From Cryptomeria japonica (Eukaryota > Streptophyta > Pinopsida > Cupressales > Cupressaceae): a stretch of 64,000 nt of DNA. Under the pieces are notes generated by a model that was not told the origin of the DNA, did no database searches, and saw only the letters and a list, made by a program, of their open reading frames with translations. Position 1 is the first letter of the stretch; each line of letters opens with the position of its first letter. The stretch lies in contig NC_081412.1 of assembly GCF_030272615.1 (NCBI RefSeq), positions 667,538,352 through 667,602,351 on the forward strand, given 5' to 3'. The translations under genes were made by a program, and so were the position numbers. Of the stretch, positions 53,226 to 64,000 are shown piece after piece.

Positions 53226-54889
53226 CTCTAAGGGAGGGAGTTCATCATATCCTTAGAGGGCTCCCTATCTATCAGTTTTGTACCATTTTTGTATGATGAT
53301 GTAGACACCTTCGGGTGATTTTGTAGCCATATGTATTTTGACATCATTGTATCATGACACTTATGATTTTGAGATATATATATATGAGATGATCGATCCT
53401 TGTGGCAGCTATATGCATGTGTACCTTATGTGATTCTTATGAGATACATGTTTCTGTGATGCTTATGATATGGATGCAGATAGATATACATGATGAAATA
53501 CAATATTTTTGTTTTTTATGTTTTATATGTCATGCATGATGCAAATATGGATATATGATAGATGGATGTATGATAGTGATATGATATGATTATGTATGAA
53601 ATGAGATATGCTAAAATGTGATGATGCAGGTGCAAACTACATGAAATGCAAATATTTTTGGCATGTCATTATACTCAGTCATGTGATAGTAGGCTACATG
53701 GACTCAAGAAAGGATGATGGAGGTTAGTCAAGAAAGGGAGATGGAAGATAGAAGATATGGAAGTGAAAGAGCTTCTTGTGCTATTATCATCATTGAGCTT
53801 TATTATGACAAATAGTTTATGACAATCGAGGCATAGATTCGACCCAGAAAGTCATTGTACCCATTTGCATTAAGATCAGACAGTCGCAAACAAGGAATGC
53901 CCCAGTTCACACTAGACTCACAATGTCCTCATATCCTTGGACAATTCATAGCATTACTAAGAGACAATCCACAGATAGAAAAACAAGAGGTGAACATATC
54001 CCATCCTCGCCTTTCTAGTCAAAGACATCCTAGAGATAGAATCTCTAGTCAAAGAGATCCTGAAAAAGCTAAAAGACATGTCACCAAAAGATAAAATCAA
54101 AAGAAAACCAAGACTTGACACCAACATCCACTGTAGTCCTCAAGTTTAGTGTCTCTTGTCACTTGTATAAGTCTATTTGAAAGATTTTATTTGTTGAAGC
54201 CCATTGTTGTTGTGTGTCATCTAAAACTGACCAAATCCATGAAACTAGTATTTTATTGCAGAGAAGATGAAACTTTATTGCGGATCCGTGATGTAAGTGT
54301 TGCTTTATTATGGATTGTGCACGGATAGACTGAAGAAAATTGGAAAAAACTGTACTCCTCAGAACGTGCGATGCTCTTAGTTCCACACCCATCACTAGAC
54401 ATAGGATTTTCCTTAGCCACAGATAGGAGCTGATTTATTATGGATGGAAAGGGGTGAAAAGGAGGGATTATTATAAATGGCTAACCAATCCTAGGTAGAT
54501 CAATAACAAGCCATGATGGGAATGGGTAAGTTTATTATGGATGGATAGGTTGTGAGTGTGTGCAAAGTGAAAGGTGATATTGAATCCTGAAGGAAGGAGG
54601 AGAAATGTCTCGACACATGGCGCTAGTAGCCTGGTTTTCACCATGGTACTTTCCCAAGGCACCACCGAAGTGGTTTTCACCATTGGACGAATTTATTTCT
54701 CTTTACCTTTTTCAATTTTTTTTAATTTTTTTTGTGTCACAAGGTGCTTGTTTGCCAGGTTTTCACCAAGTAACAATTTTTATATTTTTATGAATTTTTT
54801 TTGTATTTTTTGATCTTTTTTGATTTTTTGTATTTTTTGATATTTTTTTATTTTTTGTATTTTTCAATTTAGGATATTTTGAAGAGCTA
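53226..54889. other. Non-coding region of element 6
   Basis: It contains an AT/GA-rich low-complexity stretch (about 53370-53640, ATATGAT-like) and T-rich sequence at 54715-54870. No gene or repeat end was recognised. Confidence 0.5.
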
Positions 54890-55112
54890 TGTGTAAACCC
54901 TGTGAAGGTGCATGCTATTGATAGAATCTTCCAAAGGTTCTTCCTCTGGTGTCAAAATTTGATATACACCTGATCCATAAACTACGGTGATGACATAAGG
55001 ACCAAGCCAATTTGGTTTGAATTTTCCTTTCTTCTCTCTATCTTGCTGATTTTTAGGATTTTCTCTGAGAACTAAGTCACCAACCTCAAATGTGAGAGGC
55101 TTTACCTTATGA
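54890..55112 (-). pseudogene. pol: Integrase C-terminal remnant of element 6
   Basis: On minus, frames read GDLVLRENPKNQQDREKKGK and then FKPNWLGPYVI. This is the GPY-type module that ends Ty3/gypsy integrases. The catalytic core and RT are not found upstream, where gag-protease sequence appears instead. Confidence 0.65.
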
Positions 55113-56163
55113 TTGTAACTGCATTGTTCCTTGACTGAATGATATGTAGCTCAAGTAACTGTCTTCCTTGATAAAAGAACTGAGATAGAATTACTAGCGT
55201 GTGGACTACATAGGCTCATATGTGTGTCACCTAAAAAAATTTGGGCATCCCTGATAACAAAGTTCCTCGAAGAAGCTCCATTAAAGGTCCATGATGTATC
55301 ACCAGAAGGGAAAGGATGTGTGGAACAAGTGGATGAGTGATGAAGGCTTATGATTGCAAAAAGAAGTGACAGTAGCATGGCATGATGGAGACTTAGGACC
55401 AACAAGTATGCTTTTTGACTTAAAATTGTAGAACTTTGCCCCTAGTTATTTTGATATTAGGGGAGATCAACTCTTGTTATTTTTTCTTCATAGGATTTTT
55501 ATCTTTGACTTTGATTTTTGCAGAGTCTAATACCTTTTGATTTTGATTTGGATTAAAGGAATTCTCTTTAGTTTTGACCTTTAGATTTTTCCTTTCAAAG
55601 CTTGATTTTTGATCCCCAATAAGTAAGGGCTCTTGTGATTCCTATTGATCCAAGTCTAGGAGAGGAGTGGAAATTGAATTAGTGGATGAAATAGTAAGGC
55701 TATATGATTTCTCAAGAGGGCTGGCAATATGCTCAATAGATTCTTTGGTAGAACCACTCTTAGGACTATTGATATCAAGAGCTCCTTGCACCACTAGAGG
55801 AGATTTGAATTCAGACTTAGTAGCAACAACACTATGTGGTTCACACCCAATTCCTTGATATTGCAAACTATTTGTAGGTTGTTCATATCAACTAAATACC
55901 TTAGGAGACAATGGGAGTTGATCAACATGAAAGATATACTCACCACATCCCATGTCTTTAACCTTAAATTTTTCTTTTAGCTCTGCTTGCTTTGATGTAG
56001 AAGGTTTTAATGATTTAGGATCAACATATGTTCATAAAGGAATAGCCTCTCGATTGACGGGGATTGTTATTTTTTATCTAGGTCACAGATTGTTGCAATA
56101 CATGAATAGGTTTGGATCCACTTTGACGGTCACTTCAGCTCCATTGTGTGGGAACTTGATACA
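55113..56163 (-). other. Protease-to-integrase junction region, RT missing
   Basis: Decayed sequence contains a 74-codon open piece (55866-55642) with no RT motif. About 2 kb expected for RT, RNase H and the integrase core is absent, either by deletion or because the family never had it. Confidence 0.5.
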
Positions 56164-57742
56164 TCAATGATATATTGAGGGAACAACTCCCATTTCATGA
56201 ATCCATGGGTGTCCCAAGAGTATGTTGTATGTGAGATCTAGATCAAGGACTTGATAAACCACATCCTTCATAACTAGCCCAACTCTGAGAGGTAAGGTGA
56301 CTGTGCCTTTGGATGAACTCTCTTCATCATCATATTCTTTTATGGTTATTGCATGTGTAGAATTTACAGCTTTTTTAGAATATCCCAATTGTTTAGTAGT
56401 GTTCAATGTACAAATGTTTAGACCTGCTCCTCCATCTTTGATATAATGATGAAAATGACTCCCCATCTTTCTGTTTTGTATTGCAAAAAGTGGTAACTGA
56501 TATATCTATCTCTATGTTATATGAGAAATGTTGTATGAAAGCTTCTGCTAGATCACCCCATGACTTAATTCCAGGTGGAAGTTGGGAGAACCATTCCATA
56601 GCTTGTTTACCTAAGCTTTGTGGGAACAATCTCATCAAGTACGTTTCTTTTACTGCCACCTCAATGGAAGCTATAAAAAACTGTCTTATATATGCCTTAG
56701 GGTCTCCTTTTCCTCTATATTTTGTGTTACAAAGTGTGTAGGAAATGGAGGCATTAGAACGCTTTTATGAAATAGATAGGGACACATATCTCTCATTGTG
56801 TAAGTTGGCTTTGGTGTATTTATGTCCTCCATTTTCTTTTGTAAGTCCTTAATATGTTGTTCCAAATTGTTTTTGGGTGGAGACCGACTTCTTGGACCAT
56901 ATCCCATGTCTAAGCCATCGGGTGGAGGAGGAGGATACTGCATATATGGATGGTATTGATCATAAAGATGTTCATATGGAGGAGGTCTATAAACATACTG
57001 CATATAGGAACTACTTGGTATAGAGTCATAATGAGGAATGGAATATATGCTTTGTCCATGCATATCATATTCTATAGGCATGTCATGATTTTGTTCTTCT
57101 GTAGTGCCCCCAAATTTGACACGGGGTTTTCTTGTGTCAAAATTTTGAGCATGCCTCTAGATATCCAATTGTTTTGGAGGTTCATCCTTAGCATTGGTAT
57201 GTGATTGAGTGTATTTTTCTGCATAAGACTTTCATAAAGGTCTACGTAGATGAATTTGTTCATGAGATGCTCTTTCATGAGTATCATAAGCTTGACCATG
57301 TGCATTTGGGACCTCAAGTTTTTGAAACAAGGATGATGGTGACTCAGGCATGAAACGTGGTCTTATAGTACCTCCACTATTTGAGACATGTCAAAATATG
57401 AGGTATCTTAGCTCCACTTTATGCCATCACTTGTAGAAAATATTGTCTATCTCTTCTCATGATCTCTTCAACCAATCTATTAAAATGGGGATCCATAATA
57501 GAGTCCTCCACTTCTGCTGAATGTACTAAAATGTTGTCCAAATTGTCATTGTGTGTATCATTGTTGTTTGTATTATCCAGGTTCTCAACATTTTGAGTGT
57601 TTCTATAGATGTCCATATCAAGTAATGTGGTATGATCAGAATTGAAAAATATATCATTGTTGTACTCATAGCCACTCATGTTTGCGGAATCTTGAGCCTC
57701 TTTAGCTTCTCTCTTAGTTTTTTGGGAACGGGTTTCAACCAT
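56164..57742 (-). pseudogene. gag: Gag-protease pseudogene of element 6
   Basis: The start MVETRSQKTKREAKEAQDSA is at 57742. A Tyr/Pro-rich region (57081-56860) follows. The gag core is at 56659-56460 (LFPQSLGKQAMEWFSQLPPG, FIQHFSYN). A retropepsin-like end has LDLTYNILLGHPWIHEMG (56270-56180). At least four frameshifts separate the pieces. Confidence 0.75.
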
Positions 57743-60511
57743 GAACTAGGTCTTGACCAAGATGTGTAAGACTAGATGAAAATGAAAAGAGTATGGAAGA
57801 CCAAGAATTGGATGGAATGTAAATGAATCTATGGTGTACTTTCAATGTCCAAAGTGTAAGACCAAGTATGTATGTAGTAGAGTAGGTGTGGCTTCCAAAG
57901 AGATGATAGATCTCTTTATGAGGTAAGTTGACCTTGACTCTAAGTAAGACCAAATGAGACCCAAATGTGATAGACCTTGATGAGGGACCACTTAGCAAAA
58001 TGTTGTTGTATGTATTGTGTTGACAAAGCAAGATGAGGACAAGCAAGTGACCTTTTAACTCAAGTTTAGACAAATGTGAATATAATGCAAGGTGTCAATC
58101 AATGATGAACTTTGTGAGACCCAAAAATAGGTTGAATTCTAGATGAAAACCTAGATAAATAACCTAGGAAGCTCAAAAATTCTGAAACTAATTGCTCTTG
58201 TTTGCTGGACTGTAATTTTTTTCCAATACTGAACACAGACGTGCCTGTATACTTCCTAGACGTGGTTACCCAACACAGACATGATTAGATACTGTACAAA
58301 CACATTTCTAAGATTTTATGAATGCAATTTGCTATGATAACACAAAGGTGTTTCTGTCCTACACAAACGTAGTTACAAGACACAGACATGTTTCTATCAG
58401 ACACAGATGTGTTTCCAGAATCTAAGTGTAATTTTTCCAATTTGTAAAGTTGTTGTTGTGACCAAATCTGAATTTGTGACCCTTTTTCATGACAAGAGGA
58501 CACAATGTTAATGAGAACTCAATGTTTGCAAGTGTTTGGACTCAAAATGACTCAAAGAAAAGTGTGTTGTTTGATGTGAAAAAAAATTGCATATACTTGA
58601 AGACACAAAAGACACAATGTTTTGATGTTTGATCTTGAATGTTTGAATGTTTAAAAGAAGACAAACACAATTCCTATGGCTAGCCAGGACAATAGTTGTT
58701 GATCCCACATGGGGTTTCCCCCGAGGCTACGCTATTCAAAGCAGATACTTAGATGCTTGACCCTACTGGCTCCACCCTCGACACTCACTTCTCTGGGGCA
58801 GCCAAACACCAGTCCCCATGAAACTCCTCATGGTGAACTTTGTATCTCTACTAAGAACTATATGTGTGTGGGCCGCTCCAAAGGTTCGACCTCCTGCCCC
58901 AACAACTAGAAGGTTTTTGGCTTTCTACAACAAAAAAGGTGCTAGTAAGGGCATCTTCTCGTGTGGCCATACATGTGGCACTTTCAACTCTATAAATACA
59001 TAAGGCTCCCAGCAGGTAGGGGTTACGCCCTACTATTGATCAACTAAATTCAATCAAATGGGTTTATGGGGAGACATAGTGTTGGTATGAACTAATCAAC
59101 ACACGTTACCCATGACTTTCACCATGGATATAGTTATTTAAAGTGGTTTGGAAGAGGTGGGTTTGCCTCGATACCACTTGGGTCGTTCCCTCCTCACCAG
59201 TAATCCTAGTGACCACACAGGGAGGCAGACCCTCTAAAGATAAACACAAAAGAGCCTATTTCCCAAGACAAAAGACACTGGTTCAATTTTAGTGCAGCAA
59301 TTGAAGTGTTTGCTAGACTAAGAAGACAAAGCAAGCAATTTTAAAATCAAATATTTGCCAAAGTTCCTACACCAAGATTATTAGTAGTTTGGGTTGTTTC
59401 AAATGATTACCCCTTCCTGCAAGCACACAAGTTCAGTAAATTTTAGATTCAAAAGACTTTGTGAAATAGGGGCCTTCGACAAGACATTTTTTTTTTATAG
59501 ATTCAAAGATCTGATTTTTCATGAGTTATTTTCCATCATAACAAACAGACCACCTATAAAATTTCAAGACATTTCCAAAAATGTAAGAAAATCCAAAAAA
59601 AAATATAATTTACTCCAAAAATTATTATTTTTTAATGAAAAATCATAAAAAAATTCATAGAAAATGAAACAATTATCCAAAAACTCATAATTTTTTACTA
59701 GAAACTCCTGATAGCATTCCAAATCTGCATTACAAATTCCTTCAAAACTTCCAATCAATTTGTGAGATATGATCAAAATAATGCAGAACCTTAATTTTTA
59801 AAGATCTTATTTTTAAGGAAATATTTTGCATCAAAATTAAAATCACAAGGAACAGATCCTATGTGTAATTTTGAGAGATTTCCAATAGTGTAAACAAATC
59901 CAAAAAATTTGCTCATTTTCTCTCAAAATTATTTTTTTATGAAAATGCATAAAAAATTCATAGAAAATTCAAATATGCAATAAAAACTCTGATGTTTTTA
60001 CTCAGCACTTTTATACTGTTTTTGACCTGTGGAAAAATTTTTATGCCAAAATTCAAATCCGTTTGTGAGATCTAATGAAAATAATGAAAAACCCTAATGT
60101 TTAAAGATCTGATTTTAAAGGAAATATTTTGCATCAAAATTAAAACCACAAAGAACAAATCCTATTTATAAATAAGAGAGCTTTCCAAAAATATAAGAAA
60201 ATCCAAAAAATTCTCTCATTTGCTCTCAAAATTAATCTTTTATGAAAATTCATTAAAAAAATCATAGAAAATTCAAATATGTTCCAAAAGATCTAATTTT
60301 TTTATTGAAAGCTCTTGATACTATCCTTAACCTCCAACAAAATCTGGTACAAAAATTCTAAGTCATTTGTGAAATCGGATCAGATCTCTCTAAGATCTTA
60401 ATCTTGTGTCCAAAACCCTAGCTGCACAAGGTTATTCTCCAAAATGTTTTACAAAACAACAATATAGGGTTAGAAAAACCTACAAAAAATATAGATCTAA
60501 CAAAAATCCAT
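57743..60511 (-). other. Long non-coding leader of element 6
   Basis: 2.8 kb between primer site and gag. It holds degenerate ACACAGACGTG-type repeats (58220-58420), a mixed-composition block (58680-59250) and the roughly 302-bp tandem repeat (59500-60400). No gene is present. Confidence 0.65.
59500..60400. repeat. About 302-bp tandem repeat, three units
   Basis: The phrase 'cataaaaaattcatagaaaa' and its variants recur near 59645, 59947 and 60250. 'atattttgcatcaaaatta' recurs at 59821 and 60124. Units are diverged. Confidence 0.75.
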
Positions 60512-60529
60512 GTCCCATCGGGCGTGCCA
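60512..60529 (-). other. Primer binding site of element 6
   Basis: On minus, TGGCACGCCCGATGGGAC begins three bases after the LTR end. The tRNA was not identified. Confidence 0.75.
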
Positions 60530-60532
60530 AAA

Positions 60533-61276
60533 TGTGTATGGTGAAAATGGAAACAACAATATTGAAAGACTAAACGAATTCAACCACAAAACCCTAGCCT
60601 AACAACAACAAAGATCCACCAAAACATATGAAGATTACCTAAGACAAATGAAAATCAACAAAATCACAAAGATTATACCATCACATGTCCATTAGGGTTT
60701 GAATCTCCATTGATCTTGCTTGATATATTTGCTCTTAGATTTTATGTGGGCACAAGAGCTCAACAAAGAAGGAAAAGTGGTTGCAAGTAGGCTTAATCGC
60801 ATATGAAAGTTCAAATGCTAGAATGCTTGGAGGTGATTGATAATGAAGGAAGTATCTCCTTATATAGAAGACACTGTAGGAAATGGAGAGATAAGATTGA
60901 GAGGTGTAAAAGGTAAATGGTCAGCTAAGATTAGAGAGTAGGTAGAGGAAATAATAAAATAATCGGTAGTGTAGGAATTAAGAGATGAATGACATGTATC
61001 ATGGGTAGAAAAGGCTAATGAATTAATTAAATAAACATTTATTTAATTAATAGAAGAAGTGGGATCAATTAAATAAATGAAATATTTATTTAATTTAGGA
61101 AAAGGATTATTTAAATAAATAATTGTATTTATTTAAATGAGGAAAAAGGATTAGAAGAGGATAAATTAAATAAATAAATAAATAAAGATTCATTTAATTA
61201 ATAAAATAATTAGGCTAAATAATTAAATAAATAAAAATATTTATTTAATTAGACAAGACAGTTTTAGGTGTCTACA
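60533..61276 (-). repeat. 5' LTR of element 6
   Basis: Partner of 49264-50035. TATATAAG box on minus at 60859-60866. Confidence 0.9.
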
Positions 61277-62661
61277 ACCACTGTTAAGTATTTGAATACA
61301 TTCAATAGGGCTCTCGTTGAAATAATGTTTGAGATACCTAAAAGTCTATATGACCTTTTCGAAATGAGAAGAGTTAGGGCTAAGGCTGAGGATGAAAGAC
61401 TAAAAGAGCATGTGTTGATCAATCTATGACCTGTGATATCTATAGAGGAAATAAATAAAATAATTGAAGAAGCTAAAAAGGAGTTTAGGAGCAAAACCAT
61501 AGTAAATAAGCTAATGATTGGGCAAACTGATGAAGTTGTTAAAGAAATAGAGAAGATCTTGAGGTTAGTTCTGGATAAGAATAAATTTTATGTTGTCATA
61601 GAAGAAGCCCATGGCACCGGTGATGATTCATCTATTCCAGATGTACAATAATTACACTCAAAAGTTGAACAGATTGAAGTGAATTTTTCTCTTGTTCTAG
61701 AAGGAAGAGTTGAAGAAGAATTGAATAAAGGTGGTGAAGAGTTAGTGAAAGCATATGCAGTTGAGGATACTCTAAATCCTCTAGATCAATCAAATGTAGA
61801 GGCATCAAAGACATCTATGGAGACTGAGGCTCCAACAAAAGAATAAGCAGAGAAGATGACAAAAGAGAAGAAGACTGAGACCAAATAAATTGTCATTGAA
61901 GAAAGAGACATTGTAGGGGCAATGAAGGAGCTTTTGGAGAAGGACAAATAAAAATTGGATGATCCCAAATTGAGTCAAGGGCTTATAAATTTGGCCACTC
62001 TTTCTTCAATTCAAAAGTTGAAGTTAGCATCATTTTCTCAAGCCAAGGCAATAGAAAAGATTATGAAATCTCATATAGAAGATAGTGAGTTGCTTGATCT
62101 TGCATCTGGTGTCTTATAGAAGATAATGCCCACATTTATCAAAGACACATCTGATGCTCCCTCTGGTCAACAAAAGAGCTTAATTAATTTTGTAAGTAAT
62201 CACTTTGAATATTTAGAAAAATCAGTTGAAGTTAGGGTCCAGAATGAGTTTGATGTTAAAAGATTCAGTAAGTTGAAGGAGATGGTTGCTAATGATAGGA
62301 TTTTACTAGACACTTGTGTAAAGAGTATTCAAAATGCCTTATCTGAAGGAGGCAATGTCTACAAATCTTATTAATCATTTTATAAATTTATTGAAGATAT
62401 TGATAAGAAGATAAAGGAGAATGAGAACCAATTGACAAGTATTTCTCAATCCTTTGATCCCTTGAATGTTTCGGTGGCTAGTGAAGAAGGTCAAGCTATA
62501 TCTTTACTTGACAAGATTAAGAGCTTGATCCATGATAAGAATAAGTTTGTTGGTAGAGTTGGTGAGCTTCGAATTCTAATTTCTCCTAAGTTGGAAACAA
62601 TGTTTAGTGCTTTAAATGAAGCCCAGGATGTCGTGGTCATCAATGATCCCACCAATCTTTA
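61277..62661 (+). pseudogene. ORF2 of element 5, second part
   Basis: It resumes after element 6 with frames such as EEINKIIEEAKKEFRS, parallel to HKEIDDLIAQANKTIF in element 4, and a coiled-coil end (ISPKLETMFSALNEAQ against LSPRLDYLASLRKEVS). Several stops are present (for example 61428, 61649, 62117, 62372). The final stop is at 62659-62661. Confidence 0.7.
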
Positions 62662-63029
62662 GATGGTAGAGATGCAAGCATTTCTCTTCAGTCGTCGCAT
62701 CTCAATTTTGGAGTGTCTCAAGAAAGGTTGGGACAGTGATTTGAATTTACTGAAGAACATTTTTACAGATGTATTTAGGTTTATGTAAGTTAGAGAAGTT
62801 TGTTTGTACATATATGACTGTTTATAAGATTTTTGTATGAATTTTGGTTTGTGGATCCCTACCTTTTCGATTGATGTCAAAGGGGGAGTGTAGGGTAGTT
62901 GCAAAATGTAATATTCATCTTAGGGGGAGTTTTGAGTTTTTTATTTTTGAAATATCTGTACATATGTTGTACTAATTTAGACACTTACTCATTTTTCACT
63001 GTGTTGCCATCAATGCCAAAGGGGGAGAT
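62662..63029 (+). other. 3' region of element 5 with three purine tracts
   Basis: GATGTCAAAGGGGGAG near 62874, AGGGGGAG near 62921, and AATGCCAAAGGGGGAGAT directly before the LTR (63012-63029). The order and approximate spacing match element 4. Confidence 0.7.
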
Positions 63030-64000
63030 TGTTGGCAAGAGACACTGCATAGGTTATCAGGTGTTGTCATTGATGGCAACCCAAGTTAGTCTACCCATAT
63101 ACATTTCATTATTTAATCATACCGAAAGTCAAATTAGATATTTGTTCAAGTCTGGCAAGCTAATAACAAAGCATCTGATAGTGTTCAGTATTTTGGTCGG
63201 TACTTCTTTTCAGGTTAACATTTTGTGTTGTGGATCTGAGGGAAGGTTGATGAACTTTTGGACTATCCTATTCCAAATTTTTGGTCTCCAGTGATGATTG
63301 GTGTGCAAGATAGAAGCTTTTGAGTACTGATTTTTTGTTTGACAGTGCAAAACAACTTACTTGTATGGATAATCCTTATGCGGATTAAGTGGAATGATTT
63401 TGGTGATTGTTTTTATGGTCTAGGTGTTTTGTCCGATAGTTTTGGTAATGTGTAATCAATTTTTTTGGTCTACATTAGTATTTGTGTTCAGATTTTGCCG
63501 ACAGTTTGTTCTCATTTCAAGAAAGTGTTAAGTTTTCTTGAGCCGACAAGTAATTGATCTAATCTCTTGTTGCAGATATATATGATTGAATTTTTTAATC
63601 ATTTTGGTGAAGAAAAAGAAGTTAGTGATCAATTATGAGTAGTTTCATGTGTGCAAGATAAATATTTGTGCTTTGGATCATAGCAGTGCAGTGAAACAAT
63701 GAAGGATAAGATAAAGTGTGAAAAGTGTCCATAATGTGCTTCACCAGAACTATAATCAAGCATTTGTAGATGTTATTCTTCAGTTCAATCACTCCAGTGA
63801 TCTTTTGTAATTGATTTGTAGGTAGCGAGCCTCTCTCTTGAGCAATGAGCTTTGGGCAATGATCTTTGGCATGTACATTCTCCATTGTAATAATCCTAAC
63901 AAAGTATACGTATATTGTGGGTTCATCCCCACCATGGTTTTTTTCTTAACCGAGTTTCCACGTACAAAATATTTGTGTTATGTTGTTGTGGTTTTTTGTT
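63030..64000 (+). repeat. 3' LTR of element 5, cut by the window end
   Basis: It starts TGTTGGCAAGAG and matches 44521 to about 45455. About 100 bp more are expected beyond the window. Confidence 0.9.

Larger units (their letters stand above)
49264..61276 (-). mobile_element. Element 6: decayed gypsy element with an antisense PMD gene
   Basis: The LTRs at 49264-50035 and 60533-61276 start TGTG/TAGACACC and end CATA(T/C)ACA when read on minus. Primer site is at 60512-60529 and purine tract AAAGAGGGGCAAAA at 50049-50036, both on minus, so the element reads right to left. The flanks GCCAT and ACCAC fit an original GCCAC with one C-to-T type change in each. It contains decayed gag-protease, an integrase C-terminal remnant and an antisense plant-mobile-domain pseudogene. 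RT is missing. Confidence 0.88.
44521..64000 (+). mobile_element. Element 5: pol-less Sirevirus-like element, interrupted by element 6
   Basis: The 5' LTR is at 44521-45571 and the 3' LTR begins at 63030 and runs off the window. Primer site TGGTATCAGAGC is at 45574-45585. Purine tracts are at 62874-62889 and 63013-63029. It encodes a coiled-coil/zinc-knuckle ORF1 and an ORF2 related to those of element 4, and no pol. It is split by a MITE (47937-48233) and by element 6 (49264-61276). Confidence 0.85.

Noticed and set aside
1-64000. Host protein-coding genes
   Set aside because: No exon-like blocks with recognisable host domains. The PMD sequence is inside a retrotransposon and decayed.

Overview
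The window looks like repeat-dominated chromosomal DNA of a seed plant, most likely a gymnosperm such as a conifer. That assignment is an inference from style: 64 kb with no host gene I can recognise, several layers of nested and decayed LTR retrotransposons, plant-type LTRs and primer sites, and families that lack pol. No tRNA, rRNA, CRISPR or bacterial-type operon was seen.

Left half (1-33.7 kb): a four-deep nest resolved by target-site duplications (TSDs). A Copia gag on the minus strand (33446-33649 continuing at 1-59) was split by element 1 (60-33440, TSD AAAGT). Element 1 carries a decayed gag-protease gene, itself hit by an antisense solo LTR (5090-6251, TSD GGATG). Downstream of that gene it was hit by element 2 of the same broad family (7576-32016, TSD GGAAC). 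Element 2 keeps an intact 1147-codon gag-protease-like ORF but has no reverse transcriptase or integrase, so it is a non-autonomous gag-only element. Its 3' LTR was split by element 3 (14628-31196, minus strand, TSD GAAAT with one change).

Element 3 is a Ty3/gypsy, Tat-like element with gag, protease, an archaeal-type RNase H placed before RT, RT, a catalytically degenerate RNase H, and integrase. Its LTRs are about 5 kb each, and each contains a 1056-codon ORF of unknown function plus an upstream array of TTCGATGAAA-like motifs. Most in-frame stops in it are TAG.

Middle (33.7-38.1 kb): Copia LTR debris, two LTRs of the element 6 family (one a clean solo LTR with TSD TCACC), two pyrimidine-rich tracts and stretches without recognisable genes.

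Right half (38.1-64 kb): two related Sirevirus-like (Copia) elements in opposite orientation. Element 4 is on minus (38140-44403) and element 5 on plus (44521 to beyond the window end). Both have a coiled-coil plus zinc-knuckle ORF1 and a long ORF2 of unknown function, and neither has pol. Element 5 is interrupted by a hAT-like MITE (47937-48233) and by element 6 (49264-61276). Element 6 is a minus-strand gypsy element with decayed gag-protease, an integrase C-terminal remnant, and a plant-mobile-domain pseudogene in antisense.

The strongest candidates for something undescribed are: an RNA hairpin repeated in the LTRs and leaders of elements 1 and 2, with compensating stem changes and a GTGCAC palindrome; the very long ORF inside the 5-kb LTRs of element 3; and the pol-less Sirevirus-like pair with a shared ORF2.
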